Assembly: GCF_000263635.1 (NCBI RefSeq)
Contig: NZ_ADEV01000003.1
Coordinates: 62,001 to 126,000 of the forward strand
Origin: Gardnerella greenwoodii 00703Dmash
GTDB lineage: Bacteria; Actinomycetota; Actinomycetes; Actinomycetales; Bifidobacteriaceae
Direction of reading: 5' to 3'
DNA length: 64,000 bases
Both the position numbers and the translations under genes were made by a program. This document shows positions 46,333 to 55,497 of the stretch, piece by piece. The notes under the pieces were generated by a model. It worked only from the letters and a program-made list of their open reading frames with translations. It was not told the origin of the DNA and searched no databases. Each line of letters starts with the position of its first letter. The stretch's first letter is position 1.

Positions 46333-47775
46333 CTACCTTTGCGCAGCAAGCGCATCAAGCCGCGCGCGGAAAGACGGCCAATCAGTGCGCATTGCCGTAA
46401 GCAGCTTTAGCTTCGGCACGTCGTCAATCGGCACCCACTTAATTTCCATACTCTCGTCGTCGTGCGCGCAAGGATCCACACTATGCCCTAGCTTTTCAAA
46501 CGCAAAAACCGTTGTATAGCACCAGTTTCCGTGATCTTCACGGTAAGCTCCAACAACCTCAATATCTTCCGAAGTAATATTCGCTTCTTCAAACGACTCG
46601 CGCAACGCTCCCTCAATTGCACTTTCGCCGTCGGAAATTGCTCCGCCCGGAATGCCCCAAGTACCGCCTTCCGCACTCCAAAGCGCGCGATGCTGCATAA
46701 CAACGTGCGTCACGCGCCCGGTCGCCTCATCTCGCCTAGCAAGCAGCACTCCAGCAGCACCGTTATGACCCCAGTGCCTTCGCCCACAATTGCACTGCAC
46801 CCAGCCATCCCCCGGCTGATGCACATTTTCTTTAGGAACTTCTGTGGAAGTCGGATCGTTCTTCGCACCAACTTCTTCCAAGGTATTCTTATTCCACAAA
46901 TCTGGCCACGCGTATCCAAGCTCGGCAACCATATTGCGAAGAAGAGGCAAGCTGATTCCAAGAACTCCGTGCGGATCTCCCTGAATTCCCTCAATAAAAG
47001 CTCCGCCGAATCCTTCTAGCGTAAAGGATCCCGCAACTTCCAGCGGCTCGCCAGTTTCTACGTACGCGCGAATTTCAGCGTCGCTCATTTGCGAAAAAGT
47101 TACGCTTGCGTGGCTTGTTTTGCACACAAATTTGCCAGTTTTTGCGTCGATTAAGCAGTGACCAGTCCACAATTGTCCTGTTTTGCCACTCATATTCTTT
47201 ATTCGCTCAAAAGCAATTTCGGGCGTGTGTGGCTTTCCGTAGCATTCTCCATCGAGCAGGAACATGGAATCGCAGCCAACAATCAGTACACCGCTACAAT
47301 CATTAGAAGATTTATTTGTATATGCAAAATCGTGAATATCGAAAGTTTTTGTAGGAACAGTTACGCCTGAAAAGTCGCGAGTTTGCGCGGTATCTACGTT
47401 ATGCGTTACGTCTGCTTGAGAGTCGCTTGCTAAAGCGTTGCTAGAAGATTCACCAATTTCAGAAGATTCAGATCCCGCAGTTTCAGCTTCAGCTTCCAGC
47501 GGATACCCCACAACCAAATCGCCACTAGCCGAAGCAGCAGAATCTGCCACACGCTTCCATGACTCATATACAGCCTTAGCCTTCGCGCACGCCAAAATCG
47601 AAACGCGTTGCTCAGCGCTCAACTCTTCAACGTTTGTTCCGCGCTCACTAGCCGCATAGCGCAAAGCCGCCGGCTCATCCACTTCACTCTCGTGAATCAC
47701 AGGGATCACGCCGGCCGCCGCCAAAACCGCTCTACGCGCAGGCGACTTTGAAGCCAAAATCAACGTAACTGCCAT
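46333..47775 (-). CDS. Maf nucleotide pyrophosphatase fused to a Nudix hydrolase
   Basis: 480 residues. The Maf half (1-300) begins LILASKSPARRAVLAAAG and contains GCDSMFLLDGECYGKP and QGDPHGVLGISLPLL. It is interrupted at about 85-155 by a Ser/Glu/Ala-rich insert (SGDLVVGYPLEAEAETAGSE). A small Cys pair (QCNCGRRHWG) leads into the Nudix half, with box GGAISDGESAIEGALRESFE at about 375-395 ending E-E-A-N-I. Maf enzymes hydrolyse unusual nucleoside triphosphates and Nudix enzymes clean other nucleotide diphosphates, so it is a likely two-headed housekeeping enzyme. It follows thrB by 33 bp. Confidence 0.85.
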   Translation of the reverse strand: MAVTLILASKSPARRAVLAAAGVIPVIHESEVDEPAALRYAASERGTNVEELSAEQRVSILACAKAKAVYESWKRVADSAASASGDLVVGYPLEAEAETAGSESSEIGESSSNALASDSQADVTHNVDTAQTRDFSGVTVPTKTFDIHDFAYTNKSSNDCSGVLIVGCDSMFLLDGECYGKPHTPEIAFERIKNMSGKTGQLWTGHCLIDAKTGKFVCKTSHASVTFSQMSDAEIRAYVETGEPLEVAGSFTLEGFGGAFIEGIQGDPHGVLGISLPLLRNMVAELGYAWPDLWNKNTLEEVGAKNDPTSTEVPKENVHQPGDGWVQCNCGRRHWGHNGAAGVLLARRDEATGRVTHVVMQHRALWSAEGGTWGIPGGAISDGESAIEGALRESFEEANITSEDIEVVGAYREDHGNWCYTTVFAFEKLGHSVDPCAHDDESMEIKWVPIDDVPKLKLLTAMRTDWPSFRARLDALAAQR

Positions 47776-47808
47776 ACTTTACTCTTCCTTTTTATACCTT
47801 CGCACAGC

Positions 47809-48774
47809 CTATTCGCGAGTTATTTCTACGCCCGTAGAGTTAACCGGTACGTGCAAAACGCGCCAGCCATCGCGCGAAAGCCACGGCTCCGCAATTTTGT
47901 CGATTTGCTCGTTTGCGAGCGCACTGTTTCCTGCATAAAATACAGCAACACAAGAACCTGCTCCCGAAATCGCGGCCGCAAAACCGGCATCTCGAAGCGA
48001 TTTCACCAAATCCCATGAATCCTGCATAAGATTCGCGCGATACGGTTGATGAAGAGTGTCTTGAGTTGCCTCAAACAGCAGTTCATTTCTAGAAAGATTT
48101 GATTTTACAGCATCGCAAGATTCGCTATTTAGTTCACCAAACGCAACCGGAAGCATTGCAGCTCGAGACACGTTAAATATTGCGTCACCATACGGCACTT
48201 TTTCTGGAAGAGCTTGACGCGCTTTTTCTGTAGACAGCTTAAAATCAGGCACAAAAATAGAAACGGAAATGTCTTTTGAAACCTTATATTGCACCGTGTG
48301 AAACTCTTGCGAATCCTTCCAACTCATTGTCAATCCGCCAAAAACTGCGGGAGCAACGTTATCTGGATGGCCTTCAATTGCGGCCGAAATCTCAAAAATT
48401 GCCTCACGATCAATATTGCCTTCGTGCGCAAAACTCCATGCCGCTGCTACTCCTGCCACGATTGCGCTGGCGGAAGATCCCATTCCGCGCGCTTGTGGGA
48501 TTTGATTATGCGCTTCAAGAGTAAATTTCAAGTTTGGCAATCCAAAAATTTCGCAAGCTTTACGAAATGCTTTTACAACCAAATTATTTTCGTCGCGCGG
48601 AAGAGTATTTTCGCCTTCTCCGTGAATTATTACGCGAACATCTTGCGACTCATCTAGTGTAAACACCAACGAATCAGCGTAGTCAAGCGCAATTCCTGCA
48701 GTATCAAACCCGGATCCAAGATTTGCGCTGGTTGCTGGAACTCTAACTGACACGCTGTTGCATACTGGTTTCAT
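47809..48774 (-). CDS. thrB: Homoserine kinase
   Basis: 321 residues, GHMP kinase fold. Motifs are VRVPATSANLGSGFDTAGIA, the ATP loop IPQARGMGSSASAIVAGVAA, and a C-terminal GFAAAISGAGSCVAVF. It phosphorylates homoserine for threonine synthesis. It begins 24 bp after hom, and maf-nudix follows, so the three are probably co-transcribed. Confidence 0.96.
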   Translation of the reverse strand: MKPVCNSVSVRVPATSANLGSGFDTAGIALDYADSLVFTLDESQDVRVIIHGEGENTLPRDENNLVVKAFRKACEIFGLPNLKFTLEAHNQIPQARGMGSSASAIVAGVAAAWSFAHEGNIDREAIFEISAAIEGHPDNVAPAVFGGLTMSWKDSQEFHTVQYKVSKDISVSIFVPDFKLSTEKARQALPEKVPYGDAIFNVSRAAMLPVAFGELNSESCDAVKSNLSRNELLFEATQDTLHQPYRANLMQDSWDLVKSLRDAGFAAAISGAGSCVAVFYAGNSALANEQIDKIAEPWLSRDGWRVLHVPVNSTGVEITRE

Positions 48775-48798
48775 TTCGCACCTTTTTCGTTAGAGCGT

Positions 48799-50196
48799 TT
48801 ACTTAATAATTCGCAAAGCAAGCGGCTTGCCCAACACAAAATCTAAATCTTGCAAATCCTTACAAATAGATTGCACAGTAGCTTTAGAACATTCGCGCAC
48901 AAGAACGCGCATACTTCCAGGCCCGCCAAGACCGCACTGTGGGCAATCCGACTCCCCTTCAGCCTGCGCGTATTGCGCTTCACAAGCCGAAGCCAAACGC
49001 TCAGCCTTAACGCCATAATCTGCAAAAACATCCATAACTTCGCTGCGCAAAGCCAAAGAAGTGTCTTCCATGTTGCAACGAATCACAAAATCAGCACAAG
49101 TCTGCTCGCTAGAAGCCGGCACATACTTGTTATACATTGGCACACCAAAGCCGGAGCATCCGCGCACAATATTTCTAGCTGCGCTAACAACATCTCCCAC
49201 AACAGCGCTGGCAGTTGGAGCGCCGCCGGCACCGCGTCCGTAGAACATTAAGTCGTCTGCAGCTTGAGCCTTAACAAATACAGCGTTAAAACTACCGTGA
49301 ACCGATGCCAAAGGATGTTCCGCACCAACAAGCGCCGGATACACGCTAACACTCACTCCGTCATCTGCACTTGACTCGCCGTCACAGCCGTCTCCGCCAT
49401 CACCGCCATCACCGTGCCTCTCAACTGCCGCAAGCAGCTTAATCACACGATTTTCTGCGCTCGCCACCGCAATATCTTCAGCCGTAATCGCGCTAATTCC
49501 TTCAACAGAAACGTCGTCAATGCTTACTGGCATTTGGAATGCAAGAGTTGCAAGAATAGCAGCCTTATTCGCAGCGTCGAATCCTTCAACATCTCCGGTT
49601 GGATCCGCTTCCGCGTAGCCTTTTTCTTGAGCTGCGCGCAAAGCAGAGTCAAAATCGAGTCCGCGCACTGTCATTTCGTCAAGAATATAGTTTGTAGTGC
49701 CGTTTACTATGCCAAAAATTTGCGTAATTTCGTCCCCAATAAGAGACTCTCGAAGCGGACGAAGAATAGGGATCGCGCCTGCAACAGACGCTTCAAAGTA
49801 CAAGTCAACTCCGTGACTTTCAGCACATTCGTATAATTCCGGACCAAACTTTGCAAGCAGCGCTTTATTAGCTGTTACAACGGATTTTCCGTGGCTCAGC
49901 GCTCTTTTTACAAAGGTATGCGCCGGCTCAAGTCCGCCAATAAGCTCGACTATAATATCAATGTCTTCGCGAGTACATAAAGAGGCGGTGTCTGTAGTTA
50001 GCAAATCGCGCTTAATCCAAGGCACATTAACTTCCGCTGGGCGTAAGCATGCAACTGCTGCAAGCTCAATTTCAGCCCCAGTTCGCTTCTTAAGCTCATT
50101 GAACTGTTCAACTATTAGTCGCGCTGTTTGAGACCCAACAGTTCCAGCCCCGAGTAGTCCTACGCGAATAGTTTTAGTAGACTGATTGCTTTGCAT
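48799..50196 (-). CDS. hom: Homoserine dehydrogenase with C-terminal ACT domain
   Basis: 465 residues. The NAD(P)-binding start is VGLLGAGTVGSQTARLI. The catalytic core has VTANKALLAKFG, FGIVNGTTNYILDEM and AEADPTGDVEGFDAANK. The ACT domain (about 375-465) should bind threonine as inhibitor. Two inserts look unusual: a GDGGDGGDG tract at about 268-285 and a Cys-containing SDCPQCGLGGPGS loop within the ACT region. It reduces aspartate semialdehyde to homoserine, the branch point for threonine and methionine. thrB follows directly. Confidence 0.96.
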   Translation of the reverse strand: MQSNQSTKTIRVGLLGAGTVGSQTARLIVEQFNELKKRTGAEIELAAVACLRPAEVNVPWIKRDLLTTDTASLCTREDIDIIVELIGGLEPAHTFVKRALSHGKSVVTANKALLAKFGPELYECAESHGVDLYFEASVAGAIPILRPLRESLIGDEITQIFGIVNGTTNYILDEMTVRGLDFDSALRAAQEKGYAEADPTGDVEGFDAANKAAILATLAFQMPVSIDDVSVEGISAITAEDIAVASAENRVIKLLAAVERHGDGGDGGDGCDGESSADDGVSVSVYPALVGAEHPLASVHGSFNAVFVKAQAADDLMFYGRGAGGAPTASAVVGDVVSAARNIVRGCSGFGVPMYNKYVPASSEQTCADFVIRCNMEDTSLALRSEVMDVFADYGVKAERLASACEAQYAQAEGESDCPQCGLGGPGSMRVLVRECSKATVQSICKDLQDLDFVLGKPLALRIIK

Positions 50197-50261
50197 GACT
50201 TTCGCCTCCTTCGTTGATTTATTTTATATTTTATTTTTATGCGATTATTTTTTACTCGCTT

Positions 50262-51263
50262 TTACACAAATAACATTAGCAAATTAAGAAGTATTGAAAT
50301 AATCAAAAATGCTATTACTCCAACAGTTCCGTACAATGCTTTGTTGCCAGCTTTATTCGGAAGTTCTTGCGGAGTATTGAAGAATACAAGATACTTGCGG
50401 CGGCGAACTAGCAAAACCACGCCTACTATAAGCATGGCAATCATAAACATCCCATAAATTCCAGCTAGAATAAAACCGGTTGGCAGGCTAGTTAATTCCT
50501 GACGAGACATCTTTTCTACGTCAATCATATTTCCGCTTGCATCAACCAGCTGCTTTTCCAACCACATTGCAACTATGCTTCCTTGGAAATTCACAATCAT
50601 ATGAAGGAATATGCTGTAGCTCAACTTGGACGTGCGAATATAAATGTAGCCAAAAACAAGTCCGAGTCCAAATGCGTAGAAGAATTGGAAAATGTTCATA
50701 TGGAAAAGCGCGAAAGCAAGTGCAGAAAATACAATAGCTCGCTTTTCTCCGTACGCGCGCAAACGAGAAAGCAGCTGTTTTCTAAAAAGCCATTCTTCCA
50801 CAATTGGCGCAAGAATTACCACGAATATGAAGGTTTCCCACATATTTCCCGCTGCAATAGTGTCTGATACGCGATTTTCTGCTTTGCCGCCGCTAAGAAC
50901 TGTTGCTAGGAAAATGCCAACTATATTACCAATGTACATAATCGGTATGCACACAGCAAAGAATCCGCCAAATTGGCTAAATTTCATAGAGAATTGTTTG
51001 GTTTTTGCCGCAGGAACAGTGCGCATAATAAGCATTGCGATTGGCAAAGCGACTAAATACTGCGAAATATCCGACACAAGTAATGTGTTAAGAGAGTCAC
51101 TTAGCATGCTCTTAGGCACAAACTGTGAAGAAAGAACTCCAAGAACATAGGCAACAGCAATCCAAACTACTAGGAATACGCATAAAGACATGCCAATAGT
51201 TCCTTGACGTTTGCGCGCTAACAAATAAGTGTCGTCGCGCCATGAATTTTGCAAATCTTGCAT
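50262..51263 (-). CDS. CPBP-family intramembrane metalloprotease
   Basis: 333 residues, about eight spans. The Abi/CAAX motifs are visible: VEEWLFRKQLLSRL (EExxxR), ALFHMNIFQFFYAFGLGLVF (FxxxH), and SIFLHMIVNFQGS (HxxxN). The fold resembles eukaryotic Rce1. Bacterial members cut membrane peptides or protect against bacteriocins; the substrate is unknown. It sits between ddl and hom with gaps of 50 and 65 bp. Confidence 0.88.
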   Translation of the reverse strand: MQDLQNSWRDDTYLLARKRQGTIGMSLCVFLVVWIAVAYVLGVLSSQFVPKSMLSDSLNTLLVSDISQYLVALPIAMLIMRTVPAAKTKQFSMKFSQFGGFFAVCIPIMYIGNIVGIFLATVLSGGKAENRVSDTIAAGNMWETFIFVVILAPIVEEWLFRKQLLSRLRAYGEKRAIVFSALAFALFHMNIFQFFYAFGLGLVFGYIYIRTSKLSYSIFLHMIVNFQGSIVAMWLEKQLVDASGNMIDVEKMSRQELTSLPTGFILAGIYGMFMIAMLIVGVVLLVRRRKYLVFFNTPQELPNKAGNKALYGTVGVIAFLIISILLNLLMLFV

Positions 51264-51313
51264 ACTTATTCCTTTTTGTTGCTGCTTTTGTTGCTGTTTT
51301 ACAGTTGATTAAA

Positions 51314-52456
51314 TTATTTCAAAACGCCTTCAATAAGCTTTGTGATTAAATCGCTGTAGCTTATTCCGGTTGCTTCCCAAGCTTTTGGATACATGGAAAT
51401 TGGCGTAAATCCAGGCATCGTGTTGATTTCGTTAAGAATTACGCGACCATCTTTAGTTACAAAAGAATCCACGCGACTTAATCCACGCCCATCTGCCGCT
51501 TTGAACGCTGCAAGCGCCGTTTTGCGAACGCGCTCTAAAGTTTCCGCTGGCAAGTTTGCTGGAACTTCAACGTGCGAAGCTGCGGAATCCATGTATTTGC
51601 TGTCAAAATCGTAGAACTGGTCTTCACCAGCCTCGCGCTTGTCGAGCACAACTTCTCCAGGCCAGCTTGCTTTCGGTTCTTCGCCGTCGCGAGCTGCAAG
51701 AACCGCGCACTCAATTTCTCGCGCGTCAATTCCTTGCTCCACCAATACTCGCCAATCGTGCTCTGAAGCCTCAAAAATAGCTTCTGCTAAGGCTTTAGCA
51801 TCGCGCGATTCAACTTTTGTAACTCCAAAACTAGATCCTGCGCGGCTTGGCTTTACAAAAAGCGGATACTCGAGTTTTGCTGCTTCAACTTGAGCAAGAA
51901 TTTCGTTTGCATATGAATCAAAGCGATTTTCCGCGTCGCTTGCAAACTTGCGCGCATCAAGTGCAATTCCAGGAGCAACATTAATTCCGGCAGCTTTAAA
52001 CAGTTGCTTTGCATAGTATTTATCCATGCACGCAGCCGAAGCCAACACTCCGCAACCAACGTATGGAACTTGCATCATTTCTAGCAAGCCTTGCAAAGTG
52101 CCATCTTCACCGTTTGGACCGTGAAGAACTGGGAAAACTGCGTCAATATGACCCAAACTTGTAAGTGTACCGTCATTTTCGCGGGCTAAAAATCCGTCTG
52201 CGCCTTTGGCAGGGTCTAGCACAACATCGCGCGTTCCAGCAGTTTTTGTTATTACCGGAAGCTCTCCTTCTTCCATGCGGAAGTTTCGCGGATCTTCGCC
52301 GCCAACAATCCACTCGCCCTGTTTTGTTATAGCAATGCGCACAATTTCGAATCGACTTTCGTCAACCGCACTTAAAACGCCAGCAGCCGATATACACGAA
52401 ATCGAATGTTCGTCTGCTTTACCGCCGTACAAAAATGCCACACGCTTTTTTGCCAT
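51314..52456 (-). CDS. ddl: D-alanine--D-alanine ligase
   Basis: 380 residues, ATP-grasp. It has VAFLYGGKADEHSISCISA at the start, VFPVLHGPNGEDGTLQGLLE, VKPSRAGSSFGVTKV and VILNEINTMPGFTPISMYPK. It makes the D-Ala-D-Ala dipeptide for peptidoglycan. It follows gpsA by 77 bp, part of a plsC-gpsA-ddl gene order seen in actinobacteria. The presence of Gly/Met rather than Lys-to-Leu-type substitutions gives no hint of a D-Lac ligase. Confidence 0.96.
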   Translation of the reverse strand: MAKKRVAFLYGGKADEHSISCISAAGVLSAVDESRFEIVRIAITKQGEWIVGGEDPRNFRMEEGELPVITKTAGTRDVVLDPAKGADGFLARENDGTLTSLGHIDAVFPVLHGPNGEDGTLQGLLEMMQVPYVGCGVLASAACMDKYYAKQLFKAAGINVAPGIALDARKFASDAENRFDSYANEILAQVEAAKLEYPLFVKPSRAGSSFGVTKVESRDAKALAEAIFEASEHDWRVLVEQGIDAREIECAVLAARDGEEPKASWPGEVVLDKREAGEDQFYDFDSKYMDSAASHVEVPANLPAETLERVRKTALAAFKAADGRGLSRVDSFVTKDGRVILNEINTMPGFTPISMYPKAWEATGISYSDLITKLIEGVLK

Positions 52457-52533
52457 TATTTTCCCTTAGATTATTTTTGATTATTCTGAATTATTTTGTA
52501 TTATTCTGGATTATTTTCAAAAACGCTTTGTTT

Positions 52534-53529
52534 TTACTCTTCGCAAACGTCGTCGTCGAAAAGCATTGCGAGCATTTCTTGGCAGGAGATTCCTTCTTCC
52601 AGCACGCGAGCCATTGCACTTGCAAGAGGCGTTTCAACGCCCAAACGCTTGCCCATTGCCACAACTGCGCTTGTAGTTGGAACGCCTTCTGCAACGCCAT
52701 TGCTTACGGCGGTTGCCTCTTCAACGCTCATACCTTTACCAAGATTTGCGCCGAAAGTATAGTTGCGACTTAGTGGAGATCCGCAAGTTGCAACTAAATC
52801 ACCAAAGCCTGCAAGACCTGCAAAAGTGCGAGAATCTGCGCCTTCCGCAACACCCAAAGCAGTCAACTCTGCAAGACCGCGCGTTTCAATCATAGCTGCA
52901 GTGTTTTCGCCGTATCCTGCGCCTCGAGCCATACCAACTGCGAGCGCAACCACGTTTTTAAGCGAGCCGCACATTTCTACGCCGATTACGTCGGTTGATA
53001 CGAATGCTTTAAAGTAGCTGTTTGAGCATGCTTTTGCAACTACTTCTGCCTGAGATTTTTCTGCGCAAGCAACTACTGCTGCAGCCGGGTGGCGAGATGC
53101 AACTTCCTTGCTTAAGTTTGGTCCGGAAAGTGCAGCAAAACGGTTACGAGGCAAGTTCAATGCTTCGCACACGACTTCATCCATGCGCTTTCCTGTTGTG
53201 CGCTCAATGCCTTTCATAAGCGAAACAACAATCGCGTTTTGCGGAATAAGCCCCACAAATTCTGCTAACGCAACGCGAGCAAATTGTGCCGCAATAGCCA
53301 CAACTACAATATCCGCGTTCGCAACAGCTTCTGCGCGATCCCCAGTTGCAGTCATATTTTCTGGAAGTTTTTCCACACTTGGCAGGCGCACGCCGTTATG
53401 ATGATGGTCGCGAATTCCTTCAACGATTTCCGGCTCTATTGCCCACATCGTCACTTGATTTCCTGCGTCCGCAAGCACTTGACCAAACGCAGTTCCCCAA
53501 GCACCAGCACCCAACACCGTAACGTTCAT
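52534..53529 (-). CDS. gpsA: Glycerol-3-phosphate dehydrogenase [NAD(P)+]
   Basis: 331 residues from the ATG at 53529 (MNVTVLGAGAWGTAFGQVLA). AGGA seven bases upstream supports it over a longer frame to 53610. Motifs are VVSLMKGIERTTGKRM, SGPNLSKEVA, the catalytic-lysine region CGSLKNVVALAVGMARG, and LAGFGDLVATCGSPLSRNYT. It supplies sn-glycerol-3-phosphate for phospholipids, and the upstream plsC product uses the acylated form. Confidence 0.96.
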   Translation of the reverse strand: MNVTVLGAGAWGTAFGQVLADAGNQVTMWAIEPEIVEGIRDHHHNGVRLPSVEKLPENMTATGDRAEAVANADIVVVAIAAQFARVALAEFVGLIPQNAIVVSLMKGIERTTGKRMDEVVCEALNLPRNRFAALSGPNLSKEVASRHPAAAVVACAEKSQAEVVAKACSNSYFKAFVSTDVIGVEMCGSLKNVVALAVGMARGAGYGENTAAMIETRGLAELTALGVAEGADSRTFAGLAGFGDLVATCGSPLSRNYTFGANLGKGMSVEEATAVSNGVAEGVPTTSAVVAMGKRLGVETPLASAMARVLEEGISCQEMLAMLFDDDVCEE

Positions 53530-53702
53530 GTTTACGTCCTGCCTTTCGGTTTGAAGTTTCGTGGGCTGCGTTATAGTTTCGCGCATTTCGCAAGCTAATT
53601 TGCAGCTCAATTTTGACTTATAATCACACTATTACTTAATACTACACACGCCGCTTTACGGGATTTTAAAAAGATACTTTATTTTATTCTTCCGTATATT
53701 TT

Positions 53703-54587
53703 TTATTCTTCCGTAACGCGTTTCATCTGCCTGTAATCAAAGTATCCAGCAGGCGCTTTTTCGCCGCGAATCTCTTCCATAATTTGCGTCATACGCACTC
53801 GCACGCGACGAGCAAGCTCTTCAGCAGATTCCATTGGAGGCAATTCTCCCCAATTTTCGCTTCCCTGCAGCAAGTCGGAATAATCAAGCTGAGTATCGTA
53901 GCACATTACAACGTTTTTCTTCGGCCAAGGCCACCAGTGGTTAATGCTTGCAGCACCCCACACAACAGCGCAAAATAGCGGAATCTGATGCCCTAGTCTT
54001 CTAGAGGCTTCAAGCGCAATAATTCCAATGCCTGGCTTCATACTCATCGGCCATTTTTGAGGGTCGCGCGTTAAAGTACCTTCTGGCCAAATGCTTAAAG
54101 GTCTTCCGTTTGTGAGGATTTTGATTGATTCTTCCTCAATTTCGCGCGCTTTTCCGCTTCTGCGCGGAACCGACTGCATACCTACTAGCTGGAACCATTT
54201 GCCTAAGATTGGCCAGTGCGCAAGTTCTGCTTTTGCCATGTAGCGAGGTCTACGACCTTGGTGAAATAGCGCTGTCATTGGTATAAAAACGTCAAACATT
54301 GTAACGTGCGTGCAAGCGGTAATAAACACGCCTTCTTCTGGCACGTTTTCTAATCCCCACGCGCGTACTTTGCAACGCGAGCGCAATACGCGCGACGTTC
54401 CTTCGAGCAGTCTTTCGGCGGCTTTAGGATTTTGCGCGTCAATTTCTGCCTGATTTGGCTTACGTGCGCCGGTTGGGTAGTAATACGTTGGGTCAACTAA
54501 GTTGTGTACGCGAGCTAAGCGTTCTACTTGCTCATCACTTAAGTGTTTGACAGCACTTCTTGGCGAAGGTTTTCCTTTTGATACCAT
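53703..54587 (-). CDS. plsC: 1-acyl-sn-glycerol-3-phosphate acyltransferase
   Basis: 294 residues from the ATG at 54587 (MVSKGKPSPRSAVKHLSDE). The longer frame to 54641 would overlap the permease gene. Acyltransferase motifs are CTHVTMFDVF (HxxxxD), SVPRRSGKAREIEEES, WPEGTLTRDPQ and KPGIGIIALEA. It makes phosphatidic acid at the membrane from acyl chains produced by the FAS in this window. A 173-bp gap separates it from gpsA. Confidence 0.9.
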   Translation of the reverse strand: MVSKGKPSPRSAVKHLSDEQVERLARVHNLVDPTYYYPTGARKPNQAEIDAQNPKAAERLLEGTSRVLRSRCKVRAWGLENVPEEGVFITACTHVTMFDVFIPMTALFHQGRRPRYMAKAELAHWPILGKWFQLVGMQSVPRRSGKAREIEEESIKILTNGRPLSIWPEGTLTRDPQKWPMSMKPGIGIIALEASRRLGHQIPLFCAVVWGAASINHWWPWPKKNVVMCYDTQLDYSDLLQGSENWGELPPMESAEELARRVRVRMTQIMEEIRGEKAPAGYFDYRQMKRVTEE

Positions 54588-54619
54588 ACGTCTATTGTGC
54601 CGCACGCTATAAACCTGCG

Positions 54620-55483
54620 TTACACTATTTTCTTTACACACGCCTTCGCAATCAGCCCATGCTTAGGCGAGCAAACCCATGCAAGCACAAAAAGCACCGT
54701 TGCAACTAGCACAATCGTGCCGCCTGTTGCAGTATCAAAGCTCCAAGAAATATACATGCCCACAATCGACGAAACGCAACCAATAACCGGTGCCAAAATC
54801 ATCATCCTAGACAGCCTATCTGTAAGCAGTCGCGCAGTTGCAGCAGGAGTCACAAGCAGCGCAAGCACAAGCACGTTTCCAATAATTTGCACAGAAACAA
54901 CCACGGCAATCGCCACCAAAACGTACAGCATTCCGTCTAGCCACGCAACTGGCAATCCCATTGCGCGCGAAGTTTCGCGATCCATCGACACACAAACAAG
55001 TTCTTTGTGGAACATGCTTAAAAGCGCTAAAATAATCAGCCCTGTAACAGCTACCACAGCAATATCCGAGTCCGGAATGCCCGTAATAGAGCCAAAAAGG
55101 AAGGATTCCAAAGATCCGGCGTAGCCTGAAGCTTTTGAAATTATTACGATTCCAAGCGCGAAAGCAGATACGAAGAATACGCCAATAAACGAGTCTTCGC
55201 GAAGCCTGCGGTTTTGGCTAAAAATAGATACGATTAGTGCGGTTGCAACTCCTGCGAGCGCGCCGCCAAGAAGCAGATTTCCTTGTAATACGAAGGCGAT
55301 TGCGAGTCCTGGGAATACGGAGTGCGCTACGGCGTCGCCAATGAACGCCATTCCGCGAAGCACCACATAGCAGCCCACTGCTCCGCAAATTACGCTAGAA
55401 AGGCAGGCTACAATAAGCGCTTTTAGAAGAAACCAAAGGTCCGGATTGCTTAAGTCTTGTATAAATTCGATTGGAGATAACAT
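54620..55483 (-). CDS. Metal-type ABC transporter permease (anchored-repeat system)
   Basis: 287 residues, ABC-3 family, about eight or nine spans. AVGCYVVLRGMAFIGDAVAH, followed by SVFPGLAIAF, is the conserved start seen in ZnuB and MntB permeases, and ALLVTPAATARLLTDRL the conserved end. It starts 14 bp after the ATPase gene and is last in the operon that begins at 63912. Zinc or manganese import is the family expectation. Confidence 0.9.
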   Translation of the reverse strand: MLSPIEFIQDLSNPDLWFLLKALIVACLSSVICGAVGCYVVLRGMAFIGDAVAHSVFPGLAIAFVLQGNLLLGGALAGVATALIVSIFSQNRRLREDSFIGVFFVSAFALGIVIISKASGYAGSLESFLFGSITGIPDSDIAVVAVTGLIILALLSMFHKELVCVSMDRETSRAMGLPVAWLDGMLYVLVAIAVVVSVQIIGNVLVLALLVTPAATARLLTDRLSRMMILAPVIGCVSSIVGMYISWSFDTATGGTIVLVATVLFVLAWVCSPKHGLIAKACVKKIV

Positions 55484-55497
55484 TTACTTTTCCACCT

